NCBI GenBank assembly: GCA_963727635.1
Contig: CAVSHP010000015.1
Coordinates: 372,001-436,000, forward strand
Origin: SZUA-36 sp963727635
GTDB taxonomy: Bacteria > Pseudomonadota > Gammaproteobacteria > Xanthomonadales > SZUA-36
Length of the DNA stretch: 64,000 nt
Direction: 5' to 3'
Position numbers and translations under genes: made by a program. A model generated the notes under the pieces. The model had not been told where the DNA came from and made no database searches. It saw nothing but the letters and a program-made list of their open reading frames with translations. How positions within the stretch are numbered: the first letter of the stretch is position 1; every line of letters starts with the position of its first letter. This document shows positions 9,576 through 17,240 of the stretch, in pieces.

Positions 9576-10418
9576 TCAGTGTTGCTGGCTGGCGGATACC
9601 GCTGCCTCGTATCCGATCATCGCCTGCTTGATATTGGTTCCCCATCGATAACCCCCGATTGTTCCGAGGCTGTTGATGACACGATGACAGGGAATCAGCC
9701 AGGAAACAGGATTACGCCCAATGGCTGAACCGGTTGCACGACTGGCGCCGGCATGACCGGAAAATGTTGCGAGTTGCCCGTATGTGCAATGTGTACCAGC
9801 AGGCAGACTGAGCAGGGCCTCCCAAACGCGAAGCTGGAAAGGGCTGCCCCTTAGCCAGACTTTCAATTGTTTATGTTCCGCTTCACCGAAGATTTCCTCC
9901 AACCGGCTATTCGCCTCCAGGCTGTTTTCAGCCAGGTTTGCATCCGGCCACTGTTGCGTAAAGTGATCCCAGGTATGCTGTTTGCCTGCTTCATCACAGA
10001 AACCCAGGAAACATACGCCCCTGTCCGTCCAGGCGAGCAGGGCTTGACCAAAAGGTGTCATGCCGTAACCATAATTTACATCTACCCCAAGCCCCTTGCG
10101 TTTGGCTTCGCCTGGCGTCATCGCCTGTGTGGTGATCAGTAAATCATGCAGTCTGCCGGGGCCGGACAATCCACTCGACAGTGCGGATTCAAGCACCGTC
10201 TGACCCTGCCTCAAACGCTCCATGGCCTGGGCCTTGGTCAGGTACTTTAAGAATTGCTTGGGTGACACACCCACCCAATCCTGAAATAGACGCTGCAGAT
10301 AGTGGGGGCTTAGACCTACGTGGCCTGCGAGTTCCTCCAGCGTCGGCTGGTCTTGTTGGTTTTGACAAAGCCAATGCAAGGCTTCGGCAATTAATTGATA
10401 ATGATGTTGAGAATTCAT
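9576..10418 (-). CDS. AraC-HTH fused to O6-alkylguanine-DNA alkyltransferase (Ada-like)
   Basis: 280 residues. The N-terminal ~100 residues form an AraC-type helix-turn-helix (TLEELAGHVGLSPHYLQRLF then a second HTH). The C-terminal ~90 residues are the alkyltransferase domain with the suicide cysteine in WLIPCHRVINSLG, the helix SRATGSAIGRNP and the start RGSPFQLRVWEAL. The N-terminal phosphotriester-repair domain of full Ada, with its four zinc cysteines, is missing. It should therefore repair O6-methylguanine and may regulate, but cannot sense methylphosphotriesters. It converges with the SDR gene. Confidence 0.9.
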   Translation of the reverse strand: MNSQHHYQLIAEALHWLCQNQQDQPTLEELAGHVGLSPHYLQRLFQDWVGVSPKQFLKYLTKAQAMERLRQGQTVLESALSSGLSGPGRLHDLLITTQAMTPGEAKRKGLGVDVNYGYGMTPFGQALLAWTDRGVCFLGFCDEAGKQHTWDHFTQQWPDANLAENSLEANSRLEEIFGEAEHKQLKVWLRGSPFQLRVWEALLSLPAGTHCTYGQLATFSGHAGASRATGSAIGRNPVSWLIPCHRVINSLGTIGGYRWGTNIKQAMIGYEAAVSASQQH

Positions 10419-10555
10419 GTGGACATTGTAGAAGTTTCGAGATCAATAACCACCCGATTCTTGTTATGGTTCCGGGTGAGCTTCATTAAGTATTTCTGGA
10501 ACAGAAACTTGAAGCTCACACCTGATTTTGGACTAATCGGTTTGGGGCACAAATT

Positions 10556-10900
10556 ATGTCAGATGACCTTTTCCTTAAAATTGTTTCGCGGGAGATTCCT
10601 GCGGATATCGTATTTGAGAATGATGATGTTTTGGCGTTCAGGGATCTCAACCCTCAAGCACCTCTGCATGTGCTGATCATTCCGAAGAACCGAATACCTA
10701 CGATCAATGATATGCAATCGCAAGATGTTGAAATTTTCGGCAAATTGTTTCTCGCCGCAAAGGAAATTGCAGCTGAGCACGGCGTTGCGGAGGATGGATA
10801 CAGGGTGGTGATGAATTGCAATGCGCATGGTGGCCAGTCGGTTTTCCACGTTCACCTTCACCTGCTGGGTGGAAGAGTATTTAAATGGCCGCCGGGCTGA
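10556..10900 (+). CDS. hinT: HIT-family nucleotide-binding protein (HinT-like)
   Basis: A 114-residue histidine-triad protein with the triad HVHLHLLGGR near the C-terminus (H-x-H-x-H-x-x), plus DLNPQAPLHVLIIPK. HinT proteins hydrolyse aminoacyl-AMP and nucleoside phosphoramidates in the cytoplasm. ATG 10556 is the natural start and the length matches the family. It stands alone, divergent from the alkyltransferase gene. A strong Rho-independent terminator lies 225 bases downstream. Confidence 0.92.
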   Translation: MSDDLFLKIVSREIPADIVFENDDVLAFRDLNPQAPLHVLIIPKNRIPTINDMQSQDVEIFGKLFLAAKEIAAEHGVAEDGYRVVMNCNAHGGQSVFHVHLHLLGGRVFKWPPG

Positions 10901-11067
10901 GTGTTGACGATATTCGCGTCATTCCAGGACATTCCATAGCTTGCGCCCGCCGGTTCAATTGATGGTCAATGGGGTTCAATGACTTTAAACGCAGCTTCCG
11001 GCGGATCGCGGAACGTTAAAAAATCCTGAGAGTTGATTGCGTATACCTGATGCTTAACGCGAAAAGA

Positions 11068-11093
11068 TGCCCCTGCATGTGCGTGCAGGGGCA
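11068..11093. other. 10 bp hairpin without T-tract
   Basis: TGCCCCTGCA (11068-11077) and its exact complement (11084-11093) enclose a six-base loop, between the HIT gene and the GTGI-repeat gene. No T-run follows, so this may be an RNA structure or operator rather than a terminator. Confidence 0.4.
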
Positions 11094-11124
11094 TAAGTGC
11101 TCGTTGGTATAAGGTAAATCATCT

Positions 11125-11161
11125 GGATATTGCGATGATTCCCATCGCAATATCCGTTTTT
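11125..11161 (+). terminator. Rho-independent terminator
   Basis: A 13 bp perfect stem (11125-11137 with 11143-11155, five-base loop) is followed by G then a T-run and further T-rich sequence on the plus strand. It can end transcripts from the HIT gene, and it lies just past the stop of the convergent GTGI-repeat gene. Confidence 0.8.
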
Positions 11162-11180
11162 ATATTTTTATATATTGTTC

Positions 11181-12273
11181 TTAACTGGTTTTTTCCTTAT
11201 GGACCTTCTTTAGTGATCCTTGCCCTGGTTCATTTGAAGCAAGCTGGCATAGACCAGTGTCGCCCATGACTTGGATGTTATCGAAGGAAACAACTTCAGA
11301 AAAGTCTTTTGAATCAAATACTGAAACTGTTGCTGTATTGCATCCCAATTCGATTTCTAACTCTAATCCGGTTCCATTCGGCAAGGTGATGTGGACACCT
11401 TCAATGCCAGTGCCGCCACCGGCGATATCAATGCCAGTGCCGCCGCCGGCGATTATCAATGCCAGTGCCGCCACCGGCGATATCAATACCAGTGCCGCCG
11501 CCGGCGATATCAATGCCAGTGCCGCCACCGGCGATTTCAATGCCAGTGCCGCCGCCGGCGATATCGATGCCAGTGCCGCCGCCGGCGATATCGATGCCAG
11601 TGCCGCCGCCGGCGATATCGATGCCAGTGCCGCCGCCGGCGATTTCGATGCCAGTGCCGCCGCCAGCGATTTCGATGCCAGTGCCGCCGCCGGCGATTTC
11701 GATGCCAGTGCCGCCGCCGGCAATTTCGATGCCAGTGCCGCCGCCGGCGATTTCGATACCAGTGCCGCCACCGGCGATTTCGATACCAGTGCCGCCGCCG
11801 GCGATTTCGATACCAGTGCCGCCGCCGGCGATTTCGATGCCAGTGCCGCCACCGGCGATATCAATTTTCGAACCAGTGCCGCCGCCGGCGATATCAATAC
11901 CTGTTCCGCCGCCAGCAATTTCGACTGCTTGTTTGTTTTCAGATAACGAAATTTCAAATAGAGAAACTTGAGTAAAAGTACCACTCTGGGATCCCTTGCC
12001 GATGAAAGTATTACCGTCGATCATTCCACATTACAGAGACTTGACCCTGGTCACGGCTATTTGCATATAGCCTTCGGGTCGAATTGACCCGCATTAGCTT
12101 GGTGAAACAAATGCAAGTGAAGCCATCGATATGGCTAATAATCCTTTACGTATACCTGTGCCGGATTTTTCAATACCTGTGCCGGATTTTTCAATCCCTG
12201 TGCCGGATTTTTCAATCCCTGTGCCGGATTTTTCAATACCTGTGCCGGATTTTTCTATGTTCCAACGAGTCAT
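11181..12273 (-). CDS. putative secreted protein with two GTGI tandem-repeat blocks, frameshifted
   Basis: I do not recognise a named family. The start is well supported: ATG 12273 follows AAGGAG. It encodes MTRWNI, then five EKSGTGI heptads, then RKGLLAISMASLAFVSP and, after one base is skipped, ANA, which together look like a signal peptide with an AxA cleavage site. After a short stretch broken by two or three indels comes DGNTFIGKGSQSGTFTQVSL, then 19 copies of a nine-residue repeat IAGGGTGI(E/D), then a C-terminal domain with EGVHITLPNGTGLELEIELG ending in KVHKEKTS. One repeat holds an extra base (near 11453) that shifts the frame. Nothing here gives a function. Secretion or surface exposure is inferred. 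Confidence 0.6.
11404..11923. repeat. 19-copy 27 bp coding minisatellite
   Basis: About 19 tandem copies of a 27 bp unit encode IAGGGTGIE/D on the minus strand. Units vary at a few positions, mostly ATC/TTC/TTT and D/E codons. One unit contains an extra T (near 11453), and one junction (around 11865) contains a six-base insertion encoding SK. There are no unique spacers, so this is not a CRISPR array. Confidence 0.9.
12154..12258. repeat. 5-copy 21 bp coding repeat
   Basis: Five tandem 21 bp units encode EKSGTGI on the minus strand, directly before the putative signal peptide of the same gene. The units share the GTGI core with the downstream 27 bp repeat. Variation is limited to one or two bases. 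Confidence 0.9.
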
Positions 12274-12416
12274 TTCTTATCTCCTTTATCTTTTGAGTCA
12301 AAATCTTCTCACTAGCACCAACAGATACTGATTGTGAGTAGATCGGGTTGCTTAGTATTATCTCCTTAACTTCGAGTAACGCTTTTTTCAATAAATTACA
12401 AAATTAATTTTAAGAT

Positions 12417-13270
12417 TTACTCCATATTTTCTGCTTCATGATCGCCCCATTGATACCAACCAATTCCTACCGTTAGCTGTCCTGGTTGTTTTTTTGGTTC
12501 TTCAAATTTTTCAAGTAACGAATCTCCCTCAGCAATTTGCTTTTCTAATAGCTGACGGACTTCATTTCTAAATTTCTTGTAATTTTTGGGATCAAGTCGA
12601 TATGTCCATCGCCCTTGTTGTGGAACTCGGTGATCGTGGTCGGTTCCCATATTATGCAATACGGCTGAAAGTACTCTCGAAGATTCTAGTAATCCAATTT
12701 CAGTTGCTTTTGCGTTATCAGATGAAATTGGATTGTAAAATTTAGATATAGTTCGACTCGTGGTATGTCACCTTCCACTATTTTTACAGTTCCACCTTTT
12801 AAAAGCCTATCCAAAACTGTTTTCACAGTAATATTTCTACCGATTGCTCTAAGGACCAAAGTTTGAAATGTCCGACCTTTTCCATCAATTGGCAGCACGG
12901 CTGGTTTTTTAGTATCTGGGTCTTGAAATGTGGCTTCGCTATTCCAAATATCAATTAATGTATTTTCTGGGTTTGCAGAGATTGGTACGGATGCCTCGTT
13001 ATATTTGTCATTCAAAATTGAACTAACAACACGAGTGTCTAATCCAGTAATTAGCGCGACTGCGCTTTTTGTGGGCTTTGAGCCACTTTGTTCAAGTTTC
13101 CTTTCCGCTTCTTCCACATACAGCGATTTAAGTAAATCAGCCAATACTGGAAAAGATATTGTCCCAACTAAAAGTCGAACAATTTTTCGAAATAGTAGTG
13201 GTAACACCTGATGGACAGCACTGTTCTCAGTCATCATTTCAAGTCTTATGTTGTCTGGATTACTCGCCAT
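12417..13270 (-). CDS. DUF6502-like protein, one frameshift
   Basis: With one indel corrected in a T-run near 12738, this locus encodes about 284 residues. The order of segments is VLPLLFRKIVRLLVGTISFP, LLKSLYVEEAERKLE, KSAVALITGLDTRVVSSILN (HTH-like), PIDGKGRTFQTLVLRA, TVKTVLDRLLKGGTVKI, then SSRVLSAVLHNMGTDHDHRV and a C-terminal helix KKFRNEVRQLLEKQ. This agrees with what I recall of the DUF6502 family (N-terminal 'RPLVRLLL... FAELLKRVYVEVAE', a winged-helix-like middle). The family is uncharacterised; the HTH-like part suggests regulation. The start ATG 13270 follows AGGAAG. The region is AT-richer than its neighbours and lies just upstream of the GTGI-repeat gene. Confidence 0.6.
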
Positions 13271-13362
13271 AAAGTCTTCCTACAACTCCTTGGTGCTACT
13301 TAAATAACTTCCATTTCAGTACTAGTAACGTGCTATTTCCGCCTTAAACGGTTACAAGCATA

Positions 13363-13380
13363 CCTGTTAAAATTAACAGG
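13363..13380. promoter_or_regulatory. 18 bp palindrome upstream of the DUF6502-like gene
   Basis: CCTGTTAA and TTAACAGG flank two bases, about 95 bases upstream of the DUF6502-like start. It has the size of a dimeric operator. No regulator can be named. Confidence 0.35.
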
Positions 13381-13506
13381 GGCAATCACCCAGCGTGTAG
13401 GATAGTATTTTTTTCAATGACTTGCACGTACTAATTGATTTGCTTCCTTTCCGCTAAATTCAGCTGCAATTTAGGCACTCACTCGCAGATTCCAGGAACC
13501 GTATTT

Positions 13507-13725
13507 AAAAACCTGGTGCCCACATTCCTTGTGGGCACCTGGTCACAGGACGAAAAGGCCGAGCCTTTTCGAAATTTGGACAATCCCTGTCCCTTATATG
13601 GATCTTTCGATCCATACACGGATCCTTCCGTGTTCTGGAAGACATGCTGCTCCTTGCACATCTTTTTATGACTTCCCTGTCGCCTGACAGGCGCATCCTG
13701 CACCTGTAAACCACTTCGAGATATC
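13507..13725 (-). ncRNA. CsrB/RsmZ-like CsrA-sponge sRNA (candidate 1)
   Basis: Read on the minus strand, this ~219 nt stretch is a chain of short hairpins whose loops or flanks carry GGA: GCAGGATGC (13701-13693), ACAGGGAAG, GCAAGGAGC, ACACGGA-AGGA-TCCGTGT (13633-13616), GGACA-GGGAT-TGTCC (13592-13578) and a last stem GGTGCCCAC-AAGGAAT-GTGGGCACC (13539-13515). That last stem is followed by a T-run (13511-13507), so it doubles as a Rho-independent terminator. Two further stems (13616-13597 and 13571-13551) lack the motif. Repeated A(N)GGA in loops is the signature of RNAs that titrate CsrA/RsmA. A TATATT at 13737-13732 is a plausible -10, giving the estimated start. A GacA/UvrY-like box lies 35 bases further upstream. 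csrA itself is at 48271. Confidence 0.72.
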
Positions 13726-13759
13726 GATCGTAATATATTGTTAAATAGACAATTTTAAC

Positions 13760-13777
13760 ATTAAGTGGAGTCTTATA
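13760..13777 (-). promoter_or_regulatory. GacA/UvrY-like box upstream of sRNA candidate 1
   Basis: On the minus strand it reads TATAAG-ACTCCA-CTTAAT, compared with the consensus TGTAAG-N6-CTTACA recognised by GacA/UvrY response regulators. Its centre is about 43 bases before the estimated start of the RNA, a normal activator position. The match is partial (9 of 12). Confidence 0.45.
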
Positions 13778-13908
13778 TACGCTGCTTTTATCGGGAATTT
13801 CTCCTCACGAAAAAGGCACTCGCTGACTTCCATGCGTAGATTATCAAATATAGCCATCACTGTCTATAGACTATTTTGCATTTAGCCAAAAAAGAATTTA
13901 GACTTTTT

Positions 13909-13926
13909 TGTAAATAGACACTTGTG
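13909..13926 (+). promoter_or_regulatory. GacA/UvrY-like box upstream of sRNA candidate 2
   Basis: TGTAAA-TAGACA-CTTGTG resembles TGTAAG-N6-CTTACA (left half 5 of 6, right half 3 of 6). Its centre is about 40 bases before the estimated start of the plus-strand RNA, the same geometry as the box for the divergent RNA. A perfect 7 bp palindrome (13931-13946, TAGCCAA / TTGGCTA) lies between the box and the -10 TATAGT (13945-13950). Confidence 0.4.
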
Positions 13927-13956
13927 TATTTAGCCAAAGTTGGCTATAGTATGTTC

Positions 13957-14123
13957 ATCAAGGGACGAAACAGGCAAGGATGACCAAAGTTTCGTTAGCA
14001 GAAGGATCTGCGAAAACACAGGGAAGTGTTGGACTTTGAGAGGCAAGGAAGCATTAGCGGGTGGCGACAGATCCGCACAGCGGTTCGGAATATCATGGAT
14101 GATAACCCGAACCGCTTTTTTTT
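13957..14123 (+). ncRNA. CsrB/RsmY-like CsrA-sponge sRNA (candidate 2)
   Basis: This ~167 nt plus-strand segment starts about seven bases after the -10 hexamer TATAGT. It carries seven GGA motifs: CAAGGGACG, GCAAGGATG, the hairpin GCAGA-AGGA-TCTGC (13998-14011), AACAC-AGGGAA-GTGTT (14015-14030), GCAAGGAAG, TTCGGAAT and ATGGATG. It ends with a 10 bp stem (14079-14088 with 14107-14116) and eight T residues, a strong Rho-independent terminator whose loop also contains GGA. No reading frame of interest is present. It is divergent from candidate 1 with about 230 bp between the starts, which would make a paired Csr/Rsm RNA locus. Confidence 0.72.
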
Positions 14124-14222
14124 ATGTTCAGGATTTATGTTCAGGATGAACGGTGCACCGCGGGCGCAGGTATGCGCACGACTGCAGGGATGCAGGAGGT
14201 AGAGCAACGCAGGAGCAGTTGC
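14122..14222 (+). other. GGA-loop hairpin cluster after sRNA candidate 2
   Basis: A 13 bp exact tandem duplication (14122-14134, 14135-14147) is followed by hairpins GTTC-AGGAT-GAAC (14139-14151), GCGCA-GGTA-TGCGC (14164-14177), CTGCA-GGGA-TGCAG (14182-14195) and a stem GCAAC/GTTGC enclosing GC-AGGA-GC (14204-14222). It lies beyond the T-tract of sRNA candidate 2, so it would be transcribed only by read-through or from another promoter. Similar patches occur at 48.7 and 58.4 kb. Confidence 0.4.
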
Positions 14223-14273
14223 CGAGGAGCGGTGCTTCTCAAGTTGGCGCGGCGTTTGACACAGTGAGAAGAT

Positions 14274-14304
14274 CAGGCCGGAATCCTCTCGAATAGCCGG
14301 CCTG
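14274..14304. terminator. hairpin between sRNA region and asnS
   Basis: An 8 bp stem (CAGGCCGG 14274-14281 with CCGGCCTG 14297-14304, 15-base loop) lies about 115 bases past the asnS stop. The T-richness after it is weak on both strands, so termination is only probable. Confidence 0.4.
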
Positions 14305-14417
14305 GTTCACTTGTATTTGAACATTGCTCAGAGGTACGTTTCGGGACGGTCACCAAGCCTGAAAGCAGGTTTTCAGACAAGAACCGCGTAAATAAATATC
14401 ATCCTGACATGGTGATC

Positions 14418-15818
14418 TTAGAAGTCTGCCCGCCCCGGAACGCGAGGGTAGGGGATAACGTCGCGTATATTGGACATGCCCGTTATATAGGTAATAAGGC
14501 GTTCAAAACCCAGACCAAAGCCAGCGTGCGGTACTGTTCCATAACGCCGTAAATCAATATACCAACTGTAGGTTTCTTCATCCATGCCCTGATCTTTCAT
14601 TCGCTGTTGCAGTACATCCAAGCGTTCTTCGCGTTGTGATCCGCCAATAATTTCGCCAATGCCAGGGGCCAACACGTCCATGGCTGCCACGGTTTTACCG
14701 TCATCACTCAGACGCATATAAAACGCTTTAATCTCCGTCGGATAATTTTTCACGACTACCGGCGCATTAAAGTGCTTTTCCGTAAGGTAGCGTTCATGTT
14801 CGGTCTGCAGGTCGAGACCCCACTCCGGTTTAAATTCAAACTTTTGACCGGAATTTTGCAGAATCTCGATGGCCTCGGCGTAATTCACGCGGACGAATGG
14901 GGCATCAATCAGGGTTTGCAGGCGTTCCACCGCAGTTGGTTCTATTCGTTGAGCAAAGAACGCCATGTCTTCCGGGCATTCGTTCAAAACGGCCCTGAAA
15001 ATGTACTTCAGGAAATTTTCTGCAAGATCCGCAAGATCGTCCAGATCTGCGAATGCAATTTCCGGCTCTATCATCCAGAACTCGGCAAGATGACGTGAGG
15101 TATTGGAATTTTCTGCGCGGAACGTTGGGCCGAAGGTGTATACATTTGATAATGCCAGGCAGTAGCCCTCGACATTCAATTGCCCGGACACCGTAAGGAA
15201 GGTCTCACGTCCAAAAAAATCCTGCTCAAAATCAACATTGCCCTTGTCGTCACGCGGCAGGTTGGCAAGGTCAAGTGTGCTGACCCGAAACATATCTCCC
15301 GCACCTTCGGCATCGGAAGCGGTGATGATTGGCGTATTGATCCAGAAAAAACCATTCTCGTGAAAATATCTATGGATTGCCTGTGCCGCAACATGACGTA
15401 CCCTTGCGATCGCACCGAAAGTATTGGTGCGGGGGCGCAGATGTGCTACCTCGCGTAAAAATTCGAAACTGTGTTGCTTCGGCTGGATCGGATAGGTGTC
15501 AGGGTCTTCGATCCAACCCGTTACCTCAACGCTGGATGCCTGGATTTCGAATTTTTGGCCACGCCCCATTGATTCAACCAGTTCTCCCGTGCAAATGACG
15601 GAGCAACCGCTGGTGAGCTTTTGAATCTCCGCGATATAATTGGTGAGGTCCGCTGGAGCGACAACCTGGATGCTGTCAAAACAGGATCCGTCATGTAAGG
15701 CAATGAATGAGAATCCGGCCTTGGAGTCCCTGCGGGTGCGTACCCAACCTTGTACCCTGATCTTCGAGCCCGTCGGAATTTCTCCGCTGAGCGCTTTTTT
15801 TATACTGACCGCTGACAT
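14418..15818 (-). CDS. asnS: asparaginyl-tRNA synthetase
   Basis: A class II tRNA synthetase of 466 residues, matching bacterial AsnRS. It has an N-terminal OB-fold anticodon domain (KIRVQGWVRTRRDSKAGFSF), motif 2 (FRAENSNTSRHLAEFWMIEPE) and motif 3 (GFGLGFERLITYITG). It charges tRNA-Asn. I chose ATG 15818 (MSAVSIKKALSG) over an upstream in-frame ATG at 15881 because homology begins there. It stands alone. Confidence 0.96.
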   Translation of the reverse strand: MSAVSIKKALSGEIPTGSKIRVQGWVRTRRDSKAGFSFIALHDGSCFDSIQVVAPADLTNYIAEIQKLTSGCSVICTGELVESMGRGQKFEIQASSVEVTGWIEDPDTYPIQPKQHSFEFLREVAHLRPRTNTFGAIARVRHVAAQAIHRYFHENGFFWINTPIITASDAEGAGDMFRVSTLDLANLPRDDKGNVDFEQDFFGRETFLTVSGQLNVEGYCLALSNVYTFGPTFRAENSNTSRHLAEFWMIEPEIAFADLDDLADLAENFLKYIFRAVLNECPEDMAFFAQRIEPTAVERLQTLIDAPFVRVNYAEAIEILQNSGQKFEFKPEWGLDLQTEHERYLTEKHFNAPVVVKNYPTEIKAFYMRLSDDGKTVAAMDVLAPGIGEIIGGSQREERLDVLQQRMKDQGMDEETYSWYIDLRRYGTVPHAGFGLGFERLITYITGMSNIRDVIPYPRVPGRADF

Positions 15819-15930
15819 GATTTTATAGTTGATCTCTGATGAAATGGCCCAAGATAATAAATCACCCGGCGCGGTGCGCACAGTCTTTTAAGGCACCAAG
15901 CTTAAATTATCAACAATGGTACAATATATA

Positions 15931-16254
15931 ATGAGCATTCAGTTAACCGACAATGCAGCACAACGTGTAAAACAGTTTCTTGAAAAAGAGCAGGGTGTGG
16001 CTTTGCGTCTTGGTGTCAGAAAAACCGGTTGCTCGGGCTGGGCCTATGCGGTGAGTATCGCAACTGAGTTTGGAAATGATGACCAGGTTTTCGAGGACAA
16101 GGGTGTAAAAATTGTTGTTGATCATGAGAGCTTGCCTTATCTGAACGGTTCCAGCATCGATTTTACCCAAAGCGGTCTGAACCGGACTTTTCAATTCGAT
16201 AACCCCAATGCCACCGATGAATGCGGCTGCGGAGAGAGCTTCACAATTTCCTGA
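15931..16254 (+). CDS. iscA: IscA/HesB-type iron-sulfur carrier protein
   Basis: A 107-residue A-type Fe-S carrier with the three conserved cysteines in KTGCSGWAY and the C-terminal ECGCGESF. It binds Fe or Fe-S and passes clusters to apoproteins. Sequence is closest to IscA (FEDKGVKIVVDHESLPYLNG), but there is no isc or suf operon here, so SufA-like roles are possible. ATG 15931 (MSIQLTDNAAQ) is the family start; an ATG at 15916 in frame is less likely. It is divergent from asnS. Confidence 0.85.
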   Translation: MSIQLTDNAAQRVKQFLEKEQGVALRLGVRKTGCSGWAYAVSIATEFGNDDQVFEDKGVKIVVDHESLPYLNGSSIDFTQSGLNRTFQFDNPNATDECGCGESFTIS

Positions 16255-16464
16255 TCACGAATAGATGTTTTAATTGATGGCACTGAACGGGTTTCAAACC
16301 TTGCCAGTCCTGATACGTCACTGATATAATCCGCCGGCTCTGTCACGGGCAGAGAAAATTATCCTTGCTTCACGCACCCACTGGTTGGGTTGGCGGAGGC
16401 TTTTGAAAGTCCCGGGTCATTTATTTTTATTACACGGGTCTTTAAAACCCACAGGGAGTTAAAT

Positions 16465-16992
16465 ATGCGTCATTATGAAATCTGTTTTCTGGTTCATCCG
16501 GACCAGAGCGAGCAGGTTCCGGCCATGCTGGAACGCTATCGCAATATGATCGAAGAAAAGAACGGCAGCATTCACCGTCTGGAAGACTGGGGCCGCCGGC
16601 AACTTGCCTACCCCATCGCCAAGCTACACAAAGCTCATTACGTGTTAATGAACATCGAGTGTGACAATGACACACTCAACGAACTGGAAGGTGCTTTCAA
16701 ATTCAATGACGCCGTATTGCGTCACCTGACGATTCGCAGGCAGGACGCCCTGGTTGAACAGTCTGAAATGCTTAAGGCAAAAGAAGAAAAAGACCGTTCC
16801 AGCCGTGACCACGGGGATCGTCGTCGTGCATCTGCAGATGATTTTTCGGACTCGCTTGACGATGACGATGATGATGACGATCGTGATGACGATGATGATT
16901 CTGATGACGAAGATATTGAAATTGAAGCATCTGCCGAGGCCATTGCGGACGACGCGGATGATGCTGAAGTCAAAAACGAGGCGGGAGAATAA
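16465..16992 (+). CDS. rpsF: 30S ribosomal protein S6 with long acidic tail
   Basis: The first ~110 residues are standard S6 (MRHYEICFLVHPDQSEQVPA, WGRRQLAYPI, LRHLTIRR), which binds 16S rRNA with S18. The remaining ~50 residues are an extreme aspartate/glutamate tail with an eight-aspartate run and repeated DDD/DE blocks, making 175 residues against about 130-140 in E. coli. Many S6 proteins have acidic tails modified by RimK, but this one is long. The start ATG 16465 has AGGGAG upstream. The ~210-base leader (16255-16464) contains several short inverted repeats and may hold the promoter and autoregulatory RNA; I cannot confirm a known leader motif. Confidence 0.95.
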   Translation: MRHYEICFLVHPDQSEQVPAMLERYRNMIEEKNGSIHRLEDWGRRQLAYPIAKLHKAHYVLMNIECDNDTLNELEGAFKFNDAVLRHLTIRRQDALVEQSEMLKAKEEKDRSSRDHGDRRRASADDFSDSLDDDDDDDDRDDDDDSDDEDIEIEASAEAIADDADDAEVKNEAGE

Positions 16993-16994
16993 TC

Positions 16995-17222
16995 ATGGCA
17001 CGTCAACAATTTCGTCGCAGAAAGTTCTGCCGATTCACAGCCGATAATGTTACGGAGATCGATTACAAGGATCTCAATATTCTGAAGCAGTATGTTGGTG
17101 AGTCCGGCAAGATCGTACCGAGCCGTATCACCGGCACGAAAGCAAAGTATCAACGGCAATTGGCAACGGCAGTCAAACGGGCACGTTTCCTGTCCCTGCT
17201 GCCATATACCGATAATCAGTAA
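16995..17222 (+). CDS. rpsR: 30S ribosomal protein S18
   Basis: A 75-residue basic protein with the full S18 pattern: RRRKFCRFTADNVTEIDYKD, LNILKQYVGESGKIVPSRIT and QRQLATAVKRARFLSLLPY. It starts three bases after the rpsF stop and partners S6 in the small-subunit platform. Confidence 0.98.
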   Translation: MARQQFRRRKFCRFTADNVTEIDYKDLNILKQYVGESGKIVPSRITGTKAKYQRQLATAVKRARFLSLLPYTDNQ

Positions 17223-17240
17223 GCACCCGGGAGAACAATC

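Noticed and set aside
11404..11923. CRISPR-like array
   Set aside because: The units are directly tandem, with no unique spacers, and they are in frame with a gene; no cas genes are nearby.
11391..11975. Plus-strand reading frames across the 27 bp repeats (Pro-Val-rich or Ala-Ser-rich proteins)
   Set aside because: They exist only because the unit length is a multiple of three. The minus strand has a ribosome-binding site, a signal peptide and sensible flanking domains.
13435..13714. Small reading frames on both strands at the sRNA locus
   Set aside because: They overlap a chain of perfect hairpins with a terminator, have no ribosome-binding site and encode no recognisable motif.
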